Below are positions 1 to 9,095 of a DNA stretch of 64,000 nucleotides, piece by piece. How positions within the stretch are numbered: the first letter of the stretch is position 1; each line of letters begins with the position of its first letter. This stretch comes from JBAXQQ01 sp037131695. Its GTDB lineage: Bacteria > Armatimonadota > Hebobacteria > CAIYQO01. The position numbers were made by a program, and so were the translations under genes. The notes under the pieces were generated by a model. The model worked only from the letters and a program-made list of their open reading frames with translations, was not told the DNA's origin and searched no databases. The DNA lies in assembly GCA_964638715.1 (NCBI GenBank), contig CAZWZF010000010.1, positions 48,551 to 112,550 on the forward strand. Reading direction: 5' to 3'.

Positions 1-1
1 C

Positions 2-73
2 CCTGAAGCGGTAAGGCTGTATTGTGCGGGGATGTTGGGGATTGAGGGTCGGCGGGTTGTGGTAAAAGGGTAA
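2..73 (+). CDS. C-terminal tail of an unidentified gene entering from the left edge
   Basis: From base 2 one frame reads PEAVRLYCAGMLGIEG and a few basic residues, then a TAA stop at 71-73. The rest of the gene lies outside the window. The base composition is clearly GC-richer than the AT-rich DNA that follows, as expected for coding sequence ending here. The tail is too short to assign a family. Being coding at all is an inference from the open frame, the composition and the abrupt change after the stop. Confidence 0.4.
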   Translation, partial: PEAVRLYCAGMLGIEGRRVVVKG

Positions 74-104
74 AATAAACGAAGATAAAGTTAATAATAA
101 CAGC

Positions 105-166
105 CACCATTTGGAATAGGGTCGCTTCGATTAACTCAGTATAAACGAAGCGACCCTATTCTGGTG
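105..166. repeat. MITE-like inverted repeat, short copy (family A)
   Basis: A perfect 16-bp inverted repeat (GAATAGGGTCGCTTCG at 114-129, its complement at 146-161) sits inside less perfect CACCATTTGG / TGGTG ends. The loop ATTAACTCAGTATAAACG also occurs in the larger copy at 38188-38320, which places both in one family. It lies just downstream of the alpha-mannosidase stop codon and could also act as that gene's terminator hairpin. Confidence 0.7.
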
Positions 167-192
167 AGTGAATAAATTTATTAAAGCTTATT

Positions 193-3100
193 TCAAATTT
201 TAACCTTAAACGTCCGAATCTCATACGGCAAGATGGTGAAATGCAGGCCTTCTGCATCAAATTTCACCGGGGTGTCTTCACGTTCCAACAGGTTGCATTC
301 GGTGGCGGATTTTATTGGAGTGGCGAATTTTATGGTTACGTCATCGTTTATGCCGTGACGCTCTACCACGCGGATGATTAATGCGTCGCTGTCTTCTGCT
401 TTTTTCACCGCTTCGATGGTGATGCTTTTTGCTGTTACTTCGATAAATGAATAGCTGGCGGGTAATGGCCCCGTGTGATTATCGGCGACTACCGCTACTG
501 CCGGGTCGTTAATGTCGAGTGCTTGCCCGATGGTATTCGCGCAACGCCAGGTGCCGGCATGAGGATACAGCGCGTATTTAAAGCGATGCTCTTCCTGGTC
601 GGATGTCGGGTCAGGGTTTAACGGACCGCGCAGCAATGTAAGCGCAATCATCTTTTCCAGCGCTTCGTGGCCATATTTGCAGTCATTCAGCAGACTCAAA
701 CCATAATCAGCCTGGGATATATCCATCCACTGGTGCGCCGGTACTTCAAACTTAGCCGCGTCAAATGAATTGTTGCGGTAGGTGCTGCGCTCGATATTTC
801 CATAAGGTATATCATAAGTGGCAGTTCTGGTGGTAATTGGAGTGTTGAAACGCACCTTCAACAATTTCTGCTGTTCGTGCCAGTCTACCCAGGTATCAAA
901 CTCAACGCGTTTGCCGTCATTGGTTAGAGATATCAACTGTTTCAACTTTGAATTGCGGAAATTTCTGGTTACCAGCAGCGATGAACGCAGCGGGCCTTGT
1001 TCGTAAATATGTACCGACGCGCCAGAAATATCAAACTCGACATCAGTATAGCTGGGTGCGATATCCCACGCTTCGTATTTCCCCGGCACATCTTCGTACA
1101 ATTTAAATACATTGCCTTTCAATTTCGGGTCAATAGTTTCGCGTTTCGCCTGTTTATCGTATAGCGAGATAATTTCGCCTTCGTCGTTGAACTTAACTGA
1201 AATGTAATCATTTTCAAGTGAATTCGCGGTGACAGCCACTGGCACTTTTGATATATTGCCCGGCAATACTGAAAATACCGCAAATCCCACCGGCGGCAAG
1301 TTATTCGCCTGGAACGCCAGCACAGTGTCGCCGGTTTCAAAATCGGTAATGAACTGGTGCAGCACTTCCGCGCCTGCCGCATCGACAATATGGATGTCAG
1401 ACTGCGGATAAGCAACGGTCGCCACGGTATCGCGTACCGTCATTAACTGGTTGAATACCACGATTTTTGTCCCGGCACCACTGGTGTCAATGCGAGTCAC
1501 TATATCATTCAACGCGGCATCGCGAACGCCGGTGCCGTTTTTCACTGTGCGGTCGTATGTTTCCAGCAGGTCAAGATATACCGGCGGAATATGCGACCCG
1601 GGAAGCGAATCGTGGAACTGGTTGGTTAGCACATCTTTCCAACCGTTGGTAATCGCTTCAGTCGGGTAGGCCAGGCTGGCGCAATTTGACCATAATTCTG
1701 CCGACCGGTACAGCAATTCACAGCGACGATTCAGCTTTTTCAGCCGCGCCTTGGTGGTATGCACACCGCGATGCTCTTCCAGGTACAATTCGTCATTCAC
1801 AATCGGCAGGTCGGTCAATTCTGCTTTTGCGGCGATGCTGTCCAGCGCGCCTTCAATGGTATTCGGTACAGTCGGAGTAACGCCGGGGAAATTGCCGTAG
1901 CGTTTCATATATTCCAGCATTTCCACATCCGGTCCGCCTCCACCGTCGCCCCAACCGTAGTTGTACAGGCTTTCGCCGATAGTGGTTTTATCCGAGAAGT
2001 TCTTCCAGTGTTTCGCCATGTGGTCGGGTTCGTTAGTGCCAATGAAATGGGTCGGCGGCACCAGCGACAATACCCGGGAACCATCCGGCCCCTGCCACCA
2101 GAAAGAGTTTTTCACCCATGGGTTGGTGTCGTTCCACACCACCATTTTATGGGTGACGAAATATTTCAACCCGCTGCGCAGCAATATCTGCGGCATGGTC
2201 CAGGCATTGCCGAATACATCCGGGCACCAGCAGGTATGCGGGGTAACGCCGAACTCGCGCTCCATGAATTGTGTACCGTATAAAATCTGCCGCACAAACG
2301 ATTCGCCGGAAATCAGGTTGCAATCAGGTTCTACCCAAAACGCTCCGATAGCTTCCCAACGCCCTTCCTTGATGCGCGCCTTCACCTCCTCATACATGGA
2401 CGGGTACAGCTTTTTCATCTCCGCATACATCATTGGCTGGCTTTGGCTGAAGATGAAATTGGGAAATTGCTCCATCAGGCGCAGCGCAGTGGCGTGGGTG
2501 CGGCCTAATTTGCGCACAAACTCTGCTTCGGTCCATAAAAACACGATATCCAGGTGGGAATTGCCGCACATGTGCATTAATCCATCTTTCTGGAATAGTT
2601 CGCTGCGGTAAATCTTTTCATGCAGCACGGCGCGTGCTTTGCGGGCATTTTCGCGGAATATTTCCGGATTTTTCTCATTCTGGTCAATAAAAGCAATGGC
2701 CTCGCAAAATCCTTCTTTCATAAATGCCACCAGGTCTTCATCCTGGTCCGGTACCACCAATACATTATAAGCAGCCTGAAAATCCCAATATGTATCGTTC
2801 ATTTCGTCATCCATCACGGCAAAATGCGACGCTTCCAGGGTTTTCACCTCGGATTCGCCGAAATGCCAGAAGATGTATGACTCGACTTCAAAGTTGTAAA
2901 TTTCATCGCCAGTGGCTTTGTCGGTAAGTGGCACGGTATCGCGGAATGGGTCAAGACCGTGGTACGGCGCACCGTTAAGCGATAACAGGCCATCGCCGCC
3001 AAAGTACGACTTCAATACCACCTTTTTACCCGCGAAACGCGGCGGTATCTTTGCTGTGGTGCGGAACAATGCGCTGACATCCGGTCCGCCCCAGGTTTGC

Positions 3101-3336
3101 CCGACTTTTATGGTGCGCCACGCTTCATCGCGCCATTTCTTCTCGCGGTGACGGGTGTAAATAAACTCGCGGAATTCCCATGATTCTATCGATTCGGTGT
3201 CAGGATAAATCCACTTTTTCAGCGATTTCACCTTGATTTCCACCGTTTCTTCAAAAGAAATAATGCGGCGCTGTTTTTTCTTAATCTCATCGCGCCAGCG
3301 AAGAAGGATTTCATCTATGCCAGACTGGTTAGCCAT
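193..3336 (-). CDS. GH38 alpha-mannosidase
   Basis: A 1047-residue protein of the glycoside hydrolase 38 family, which removes alpha-linked mannose with retention of configuration using a zinc-bound active site. GNSHLDIVFLW near residues 258-268 is the family's metal-binding H-x-D region. CWCPDVFG near 358-365 holds the catalytic Asp nucleophile. The catalytic domain is followed by a long beta-rich C-terminal region typical of GH38. No signal peptide is visible, so it is probably cytoplasmic and acts on imported oligosaccharides. The start is the ATG at 3334-3336, because AGGAGC lies 6 nt upstream; an in-frame start at 3363 has no ribosome site. A sigma70-like promoter lies at 3379-3408. The last third of a second copy of this gene is present at 51572-52163. 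Confidence 0.93.
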   Translation of the reverse strand: MANQSGIDEILLRWRDEIKKKQRRIISFEETVEIKVKSLKKWIYPDTESIESWEFREFIYTRHREKKWRDEAWRTIKVGQTWGGPDVSALFRTTAKIPPRFAGKKVVLKSYFGGDGLLSLNGAPYHGLDPFRDTVPLTDKATGDEIYNFEVESYIFWHFGESEVKTLEASHFAVMDDEMNDTYWDFQAAYNVLVVPDQDEDLVAFMKEGFCEAIAFIDQNEKNPEIFRENARKARAVLHEKIYRSELFQKDGLMHMCGNSHLDIVFLWTEAEFVRKLGRTHATALRLMEQFPNFIFSQSQPMMYAEMKKLYPSMYEEVKARIKEGRWEAIGAFWVEPDCNLISGESFVRQILYGTQFMEREFGVTPHTCWCPDVFGNAWTMPQILLRSGLKYFVTHKMVVWNDTNPWVKNSFWWQGPDGSRVLSLVPPTHFIGTNEPDHMAKHWKNFSDKTTIGESLYNYGWGDGGGGPDVEMLEYMKRYGNFPGVTPTVPNTIEGALDSIAAKAELTDLPIVNDELYLEEHRGVHTTKARLKKLNRRCELLYRSAELWSNCASLAYPTEAITNGWKDVLTNQFHDSLPGSHIPPVYLDLLETYDRTVKNGTGVRDAALNDIVTRIDTSGAGTKIVVFNQLMTVRDTVATVAYPQSDIHIVDAAGAEVLHQFITDFETGDTVLAFQANNLPPVGFAVFSVLPGNISKVPVAVTANSLENDYISVKFNDEGEIISLYDKQAKRETIDPKLKGNVFKLYEDVPGKYEAWDIAPSYTDVEFDISGASVHIYEQGPLRSSLLVTRNFRNSKLKQLISLTNDGKRVEFDTWVDWHEQQKLLKVRFNTPITTRTATYDIPYGNIERSTYRNNSFDAAKFEVPAHQWMDISQADYGLSLLNDCKYGHEALEKMIALTLLRGPLNPDPTSDQEEHRFKYALYPHAGTWRCANTIGQALDINDPAVAVVADNHTGPLPASYSFIEVTAKSITIEAVKKAEDSDALIIRVVERHGINDDVTIKFATPIKSATECNLLEREDTPVKFDAEGLHFTILPYEIRTFKVKI

Positions 3337-3378
3337 ATTAAAGCTCCTGAAGGGAAATATCAATTTATCGGTTAACTA

Positions 3379-3408
3379 AGTATACGAGAGTTGCACGGGG
3401 TGTGACAA
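3379..3408 (-). promoter_or_regulatory. sigma70-like promoter of the alpha-mannosidase gene
   Basis: On the minus strand TTGTCA is followed by an 18-bp spacer and TATACT. The -10 is about 40 bp upstream of the ATG at 3336. The GTATACT heptamer at the -10 is shared with three other carbohydrate genes in the window (5595, 9480 and 18039). Confidence 0.6.
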
Positions 3409-3526
3409 GTGGATTTTTACTTTTTTTATTTTACATCGATTTATAAGATTTTTCAGGATAAGGTTTTATAAAAATTTATTCACAGTCCTGATAAATCCTA
3501 TTAATCGATGTGAAATAAATCAACAA

Positions 3527-5566
3527 CTAAAATCTCTCAACCAGCATCCCCATAGCCACTGGCAATTGATTGTTATTCACAATTTTCCCGCCGTCTATTT
3601 CCAGCAGACGGTTGTTCATCCAGTCGCCGGCGAATAGGTGGCCGGTTGTCATATCGTAGGCCATGGCGCGGGTTTGTGCCGGCGCAGGGATTGGTTTGCC
3701 TAATTTTCGCGCGACGATGTCTATTGGCAGCAACTGCCAATGTTCGGCGTCAATTAGATAGATGGTACCGTCTGGTTTTTGCAGGAAATTGGCGGTAAAT
3801 TTTATTGTGTCTGCTGTTGATGATATTTTTCCAGTGGAAATATCGACAAATGCCAGCGCGTTTGGCATCGAAACCAACAAGGTTCCATCTGCTGCCAACG
3901 CAACGCCGTTTACCACGTTTGGCATGGGAAGGTTTCGCAACGGTTTGCGATTTTCCATGTCGAACTCTATTATTTTTGATCCGAAAAATGATGCTATCCA
4001 CAAGGTTTTTTCATCTTTTGACAATGCTAATCCTGTAGGATAACTCTCGATTGTCAGATCAATTGTCTCTTTCAACTTTAAATCCGGCAGCGAATATACC
4101 TGTAATTTTCCCGCACCTTCGCAAGCAACATATAACTCATTTCGTTTTTTACTGATTATCAGCGCGTTTGGGTGATGCGAGGTTGGCAATACCGCTTTTA
4201 CCTTGCCATTGGCATCGCAAATAACAAGCCGGTTATCAGCATAATCAGCCGCAAAAATTGTGGTACCGTGTAAAACTCCATCGAATGTTTTTATCGCTGG
4301 CGGGTGCGAATCAGATGCAGGTGTCATCTTTTCAATCGCACGAAAATATTCCAGGTCGCGAGCATCGCCAGTGCGGGTAATGTCGTTTTCGGTCATACCC
4401 AGCGAACGCAGCAAAGCAATCGCGAACATTCGCCCACCTTCATAATTTGGATGCCATTGGTTATTCATCAATGATACCCGGAGAATGACAGTCCGGGTGA
4501 TAGCGCCGTGAATATCAGCGAACAAAGCGCCATTTTTCCCGGCAAAATCTTTCAGTAATTCACTGCTTCGCACCATGCTGCGGTCAATAGCAGATGCCTT
4601 GTCAGTTGCGTGCATACTGAAAAACGTCGGTCCCAGCGCCTCTACATTCGGCGTCATTCCCGACGGCGATGCGCACAACACATTTATCCCATTATCGCGC
4701 AAAGGCTTCATCATTTTCGCGTAATTGCTGATAAAATCTTCCGGCGAAATCTGCATGGCATCATTCACACCATAAGCAATAATAGTCCACTGCGGTTTTA
4801 GCGGCAGCACATCTTTATCAATTCGCGCTACACCTTCCAAGGTGCGGTTAAGGCTGACGCCGGAATTGTAAACGGTTATTCCGCTTGCGGGGAAAACTGC
4901 ATCTATAATTCGTACAAAATGCCGACCATAAAATTCTTCTTCGGTTATTGAATCACCGAAAAGCACTACCGTATCATTGCTTTTTAACTTAAAACTTTTT
5001 GCTAATTCCTGATGTTTTAACGTAACAGGCGCGGCAATCTGCCGCCATGCCAACCCACGAATTTCGGCATGGTGTTTAGTGAATGCTTCAGTTGCGCGAT
5101 TCATCAATTTTAACCGCTGGTCAGGATAAAAAGTTATTTTCAGTGTATGCTGACCGCTAGATAATTGCAGCGGAATTTGCAAATGTTCAATAATACCTTC
5201 ACCATCTGGCTTAATGCGTTGTGCCCGCAATGCCGGGTGCATTACCCCATCATCCACCGACCAGCTATAACGAGATTGTCCGATTGATCCGGGACCACGG
5301 CCGGCAATGATAACCAGTTGATACCACACCATTTCTTTATTTTCTGGAATAGTGAACTTGTAACTTATGAAAAAGCCAGGTCCATCGGTTGACGCAGCGT
5401 CTGTGGTGTCAAATATCAATCCGCCTGATTTCAGGAAAGACTCAACTTGTGGAATGTTGGAAGTAGAAAAATTAGCCATATTTATTGGCATATCAGACGA
5501 TACATTTGCAGAATAAGCAGGAAGAGTTAAAGAGAATAATATCAGCAGTAAGATGAAAATAAACAT
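3527..5566 (-). CDS. Secreted SGNH/GDSL hydrolase with C-terminal beta-propeller
   Basis: A 679-residue protein with an N-terminal signal peptide (MFIFILLLILF, then TLPAYSA). Residues about 195-400 form an SGNH esterase domain, a family that mostly deacetylates glycans. Block I is GDSITEEE with Ser near 206, and block III is GVND with Asn near 268. Block V reads NNQWHPN, so the Asp expected three residues before the catalytic His is Asn here. The C-terminal 250 residues carry repeated NGK/DG-type strands like an NHL/YVTN beta-propeller. A further N-terminal beta domain resembles a carbohydrate-binding module. The ATG at 5564-5566 is preferred over the GTG four codons upstream because GAGG lies 6 nt before it. 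The gene lies beside the mannosidase in the same direction, each with its own promoter. Confidence 0.85.
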   Translation of the reverse strand: MFIFILLLILFSLTLPAYSANVSSDMPINMANFSTSNIPQVESFLKSGGLIFDTTDAASTDGPGFFISYKFTIPENKEMVWYQLVIIAGRGPGSIGQSRYSWSVDDGVMHPALRAQRIKPDGEGIIEHLQIPLQLSSGQHTLKITFYPDQRLKLMNRATEAFTKHHAEIRGLAWRQIAAPVTLKHQELAKSFKLKSNDTVVLFGDSITEEEFYGRHFVRIIDAVFPASGITVYNSGVSLNRTLEGVARIDKDVLPLKPQWTIIAYGVNDAMQISPEDFISNYAKMMKPLRDNGINVLCASPSGMTPNVEALGPTFFSMHATDKASAIDRSMVRSSELLKDFAGKNGALFADIHGAITRTVILRVSLMNNQWHPNYEGGRMFAIALLRSLGMTENDITRTGDARDLEYFRAIEKMTPASDSHPPAIKTFDGVLHGTTIFAADYADNRLVICDANGKVKAVLPTSHHPNALIISKKRNELYVACEGAGKLQVYSLPDLKLKETIDLTIESYPTGLALSKDEKTLWIASFFGSKIIEFDMENRKPLRNLPMPNVVNGVALAADGTLLVSMPNALAFVDISTGKISSTADTIKFTANFLQKPDGTIYLIDAEHWQLLPIDIVARKLGKPIPAPAQTRAMAYDMTTGHLFAGDWMNNRLLEIDGGKIVNNNQLPVAMGMLVERF

Positions 5567-5594
5567 GACAAACCTCACAATAAAATCTTTTTAA

Positions 5595-5623
5595 AGTATA
5601 CTTGCGGTTTTGTTGGATTGCAA
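5595..5623 (-). promoter_or_regulatory. sigma70-like promoter of the SGNH hydrolase gene
   Basis: Minus-strand TTGCAA, 17-bp spacer, TATACT. The -10 carries the same GTATACT heptamer as the mannosidase promoter and lies about 29 bp upstream of the start codon at 5566. Confidence 0.55.
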
Positions 5624-5700
5624 TGACCGATTATTTTGTCTGAACCACGATTTATTGGATTATTGGATTTAAGGAAGCTTTTGCATAAACCGATGGTACA

Positions 5701-5730
5701 GACACCTTGCTGGCTTCGCCACTCGGTGTC
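5701..5730. repeat. REP-like hairpin, family B copy 1
   Basis: The unit GACACC-TTGC-TGGC-TTC-GCCA-CTC-GGTGTC is a 30-bp imperfect palindrome with two stem segments. It occurs again at 9297-9326 with one base changed, and both copies are followed by AGTC. It lies downstream of the lipoyl-domain gene. The rest of 5624-5812 contains repeated AATTGACAAT words at about 5775-5810 and no gene. Confidence 0.7.
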
Positions 5731-5812
5731 AGTCCCTGATTTACACTCAGAAAAATAAGTTTTGCAAAAACTTTAAAAAATTGTCAATTCTCCATTGTCA
5801 ATTGTCAATAAA

Positions 5813-6307
5813 TTAAAGGTCTTTCTCAGTAATCATTCCACCGGGTCCGGTGCCTTTAATGGTAGATAAATCTATGTTGCGTTCGCGGGCTATTCTTCTG
5901 GCTGCCGGGGTGGCGCGTACAGCACCACCGGTTGCTGGTAGAGACGCATGGCCTTGCGTCTCTACGGGTGTGGTTGAAGTTGCCAAATGCAGGGTATTCA
6001 GCATTGTTTCACGAGCAAAAATAAGCTGGTTGTTTTCTTCGCGCATGGCAGTGGTATCTACAGTTTCACCGGCATTGCCAATTACTGCCAGGGTTACGCT
6101 GACAGGTGCGGTGCTTTTTTCTGCCAGCAATATTTCCAACACTACGCCGTCAACGGTTGATTGAAATTCATATACCACTTTGTCAGTAATTAATTCTGCT
6201 ATCGGTTGACCGGAAATTACTGCATCACCAGCCGCAACCAGCCATTTACCTATGGTAGCTTCTTCCATTTCCGGGTATAATGCGTCAAGTTTGATTTGTG
6301 TTGGCAT
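5813..6307 (-). CDS. Short lipoyl-domain plus E3-binding-domain protein (E2-like, no catalytic domain)
   Basis: A 164-residue protein. Residues 1-78 form a biotinyl/lipoyl domain with the modifiable lysine in ITDKVVYEF. After a flexible Thr/Ala linker, residues about 128-164 form a peripheral subunit-binding domain (ATPAARRIARERNIDL, then GTGPGGMITEKDL). This is the N-terminal half of a dihydrolipoamide acyltransferase (E2) of a 2-oxoacid dehydrogenase complex. The acyltransferase domain of about 230 residues is absent, because a stop follows the binding domain directly. No E1 or E3 gene is nearby. It may be a remnant of a broken E2 or a genuine small lipoyl carrier. The ribosome site is weak (GAAGAAAG). 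The family call is firm; the function is not. Confidence 0.8.
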   Translation of the reverse strand: MPTQIKLDALYPEMEEATIGKWLVAAGDAVISGQPIAELITDKVVYEFQSTVDGVVLEILLAEKSTAPVSVTLAVIGNAGETVDTTAMREENNQLIFARETMLNTLHLATSTTPVETQGHASLPATGGAVRATPAARRIARERNIDLSTIKGTGPGGMITEKDL

Positions 6308-7158
6308 CTTTCTTCTCGTTTTTGTTTTATTTATTTGACACGAATACGTTGAAAAAGTGGCTGGCCAGCGTATATATAAATTTTTCTTAATTATATATAA
6401 ACGATAATCATAATAATAAGTACCTGTGGATATGTGGACAGGATAGGGATTTTGAGAGAAATCTTAACTGTGTATAAATCAAATCTTAATTGTGTATTAA
6501 CATCCAGTTATCCCCACAGAAAATTATCCCCATAAAGTTTATACCTTTATCCCCAGGTTTTATGCACACATGTTAGTAACCATAAAATTTGGGGTAGATG
6601 CGGATTATTTCTGTACTGGATTACATTTTTCAGCATAGAAATTCACTGCAAGACGGGTTTATAATTAATTGTTCTCAAAATTAATTTACATGTAAACAGG
6701 ATACATGTAAAATTGGAGTTATCCACAGGTGTGGATAACTGATGGGGATAAATAAATTAAAATACAATCCATACATTTGTTTTCATATAAATGTCATTTT
6801 GAAAGGGAAAAAGGGGTAATTTTACGTTTGACAGCAGTTGTAACTGTTTAAAAATATCGTTATAATCATCCTGCGGACACAGACAGGATATCCACATAGT
6901 TTCACACAACTGTGGATAACTTTGTTAAAAATAAAAGTCATAAATGCTACGATTTTGGTATCTTTTTTGTTACAATAAGCAATCATTTTTCATTGATACC
7001 GCTGTCGTTTAAACCGTTTTAATCGCAATCATTTTCACAGTCGGCGTTAACACGCTTCTAACAGTAATTTTCACAGTTTCGGTTGCAGCATCCCTCCGCG
7101 CGTTTGGACAAAAACGTTCAAGGATATCGAAAAAATTAGGAAAGGTGGGGGAGCAGTT
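6308..7158. other. Probable replication origin (oriC) upstream of dnaA
   Basis: An 850-bp AT-rich gene-free stretch directly before dnaA. Exact TTATCCACA boxes occur at 6719-6727 (+), 6730-6738 (-) and 6911-6919 (-). One-mismatch relatives occur at 6425-6433, 6508-6516, 6524-6532, 6548-6556, 6743-6751 and 6888-6896; four of these are TTATCCCCA in one orientation or the other. Runs of A/T around 6360-6420 and 6940-7010 are candidate unwinding elements. Clustering of DnaA boxes beside dnaA is the usual bacterial oriC arrangement. No coding sequence is visible here. Confidence 0.8.
6719..6738. promoter_or_regulatory. Paired head-to-head DnaA boxes
   Basis: Two perfect DnaA boxes face each other: TTATCCACA at 6719-6727 and its complement TGTGGATAA at 6730-6738, separated by 2 bp. 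A relative (TGGGGATAA) follows at 6743-6751. This is the densest box cluster in the region. It could serve in origin function, in dnaA autoregulation, or both. Confidence 0.75.
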
Positions 7159-8523
7159 ATGCCGAGCATCACAGCTCTGGAAGAAATCTGGGGGCAGGTT
7201 ACATCTAATTTGAGCAAGAACCGCGCAAAAGTGGTTTCTGGCGCAATTAGATATATGCAGCCTATCAGCTATACAGAAAATAAATTAGTCATCGGGGTAC
7301 ACTCCGAAGTGACGTGTGATTTTCTTAAAAACAAAGTCGCCGATAAATTAAGCCTGGACCTTACCACAATGAATGGTTCACCCGTTGTGGTAGATTTTGT
7401 GGTACAACAGCAGAAATTAGCATTAGACATCAACAACCTGCCGGAAAAACCTGCGCTTAAACCGAGAAAACACGAACACATCAGTTTTTTACCGTTGAAT
7501 GAAAAATATACCTTCGACAATTTCGTGGTGGGTGTGAATAACAAATTCGCCCATGCCGCCGGCGAGCGGGTAGCGAAATTCCCCGGAAAGTCATACAACC
7601 CGTTGTTCATCTACGGCGGCGTCGGACTTGGCAAGACCCACCTGATGCAGGCGATAGGCCATGCCGCGAAACACGCCAACCGCAACCTGCGCGTCAATTA
7701 CGTCAGCGGCGACGACTTTACCCATCACATGGTTAATTCCATCACGCAAAACCGCTACGATTCATTCCGCGACGCCTATCGCGATGTGGATATCTGGCTG
7801 GTTGACGACATTCAGTTCATCGCTGCCAAGGAACGCACCGAGGCCGAGTTCTTCCAGGTATTTAATACCTTGCTGGAAACCGGACGTCAGGTAGTTATCA
7901 GCAGCGACCGCGCTCCCAAGGATTTGCAGATAATGGACCAGCGATTGCTGTCGCGCTTTGAATACGGCATCATGACCGATATTAAAATGCCCGACCGCGA
8001 GACCCGCATAGCCATTCTGCAGAAAAAAGTCGCCATCGAGGGGATGCGCGTACCGGAAGAAGTAATCAGCTATATTGCCACCACCATCAGCGCGAATATC
8101 CGCGTATTGGAAGGCGCATTGATTAAGGTTGCCGGCTATTGTTCAATCACCGGCGAGGAGCCGACGGTATCCATGGCGATGGAACTGCTCCGCGACCACA
8201 GTACCACCGCCGCGTCAAAAACCATCGGCATTGTCGAAATCCAGAATATGGTAACCGGCCATTTCAAAATATCAATTGATGAATTAGTAGGCACCAGCCG
8301 CACCCAGGATCTGGTACTGGCACGCCAGGTAGCGATGTACCTGTGCCGCAACCTGCTGAACTCATCATTCCCGGAAATAGCCCGCAAGTTCGGCAACCGC
8401 GACCACACCACCGTCATGTACGCCTGCACCAAATTGGAAAAATCGATGCGGATAGACAAAGAAATGAAGTCAATCATCAGCGACCTGACCACCCAGGCCC
8501 AGGAAGTAATAAAAAAAGCATAG
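7159..8523 (+). CDS. dnaA: Chromosomal replication initiator DnaA
   Basis: 454 residues, normal length for DnaA. Domain I (about 1-85) is the protein-interaction domain. Domain II is very short. Domain III is the AAA+ ATPase, with Walker A GGVGLGKT at 153-160 and Walker B LVDDIQF near 214-220. Domain IV (about 355-454) binds DnaA boxes through the signature NRDHTTVMYACTKLE. It assembles on TTATCCACA boxes and opens the origin. The ATG at 7159 follows a strong GGGGGAG site. A rho-independent terminator follows the stop, so the gene is probably transcribed alone; dnaN, its common neighbour, is not next to it. DnaA boxes upstream suggest autoregulation. Confidence 0.98.
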   Translation: MPSITALEEIWGQVTSNLSKNRAKVVSGAIRYMQPISYTENKLVIGVHSEVTCDFLKNKVADKLSLDLTTMNGSPVVVDFVVQQQKLALDINNLPEKPALKPRKHEHISFLPLNEKYTFDNFVVGVNNKFAHAAGERVAKFPGKSYNPLFIYGGVGLGKTHLMQAIGHAAKHANRNLRVNYVSGDDFTHHMVNSITQNRYDSFRDAYRDVDIWLVDDIQFIAAKERTEAEFFQVFNTLLETGRQVVISSDRAPKDLQIMDQRLLSRFEYGIMTDIKMPDRETRIAILQKKVAIEGMRVPEEVISYIATTISANIRVLEGALIKVAGYCSITGEEPTVSMAMELLRDHSTTAASKTIGIVEIQNMVTGHFKISIDELVGTSRTQDLVLARQVAMYLCRNLLNSSFPEIARKFGNRDHTTVMYACTKLEKSMRIDKEMKSIISDLTTQAQEVIKKA

Positions 8524-8547
8524 CGTCATATATACATAATAAGGTAT

Positions 8548-8583
8548 AGCCGAAAGAGAATATAGTTTTCTTTCGGCTTTTTT
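8548..8583 (+). terminator. Rho-independent terminator of dnaA
   Basis: A perfect 10-bp stem (AGCCGAAAGA at 8548-8557 with its complement at 8569-8578) and an 11-nt loop, followed by six T. It starts 25 bp after the dnaA stop codon. Confidence 0.9.
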
Positions 8584-8628
8584 GTAAATGAATAGAGCGT
8601 TTCCTACAAAAATGACAATTATTAATAA

Positions 8629-9069
8629 TTACGACAATTTTTCTCTGGCCATTGCTTTTGCAAATGGCGATAACTGGTTTAAATCAATTTCTGCCAATGA
8701 GTGCCATGACGCGCCAAGGGAATCCTGGTTGTCGCCGGTGGTGTTGATACTGTCGTTTTCATCAACGCTGGCATAGTAAATTATGCCGATGTGGTGCAGA
8801 GTAACATCATCACTGGCACTGTTCTGATATTGTTCAATATGCGATAAAGTTTTTGTTAGCTGGCAATCCACGCAACGCAACCCGGTTTCTTCAATAACTT
8901 CACGGCACAGCGCATCATCCGGCGATTCGCCAAACTCAATACTGCCGCCCGGCAGGTCATAGCGACCGATATAAGGTCCGCGTCCCTTCTTTATCAGCAA
9001 TATTGAGTTGTTGCGAATTATGACGGCATATACGCCGATGTGAGTATGGTTGGTCATATATTTTCTCAT
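8629..9069 (-). CDS. Nudix hydrolase
   Basis: 146 residues, a single Nudix domain. These enzymes cleave nucleoside diphosphates linked to another moiety and use Mg2+ bound by the Nudix box. The box is complete: G-x5-E-x7-REVIEETGL, running from GGSIEFGES through REVIEETGL. The motif fixes the fold but not the substrate; house-cleaning of damaged nucleotides is common. GGGGAG lies 10 nt upstream of the ATG at 9069. A second ATG four codons in is possible. It is convergent with dnaA and stands alone. Confidence 0.9.
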   Translation of the reverse strand: MRKYMTNHTHIGVYAVIIRNNSILLIKKGRGPYIGRYDLPGGSIEFGESPDDALCREVIEETGLRCVDCQLTKTLSHIEQYQNSASDDVTLHHIGIIYYASVDENDSINTTGDNQDSLGASWHSLAEIDLNQLSPFAKAMAREKLS

Positions 9070-9095
9070 CTATAAAATACTCCCCGCAATCCATA

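Noticed and set aside
1759..2611. Long plus-strand open frames (174 and 216 codons) opposite the mannosidase gene
   Set aside because: They lie entirely antisense to a clear GH38 gene, lack ribosome sites, and encode no recognisable domain.
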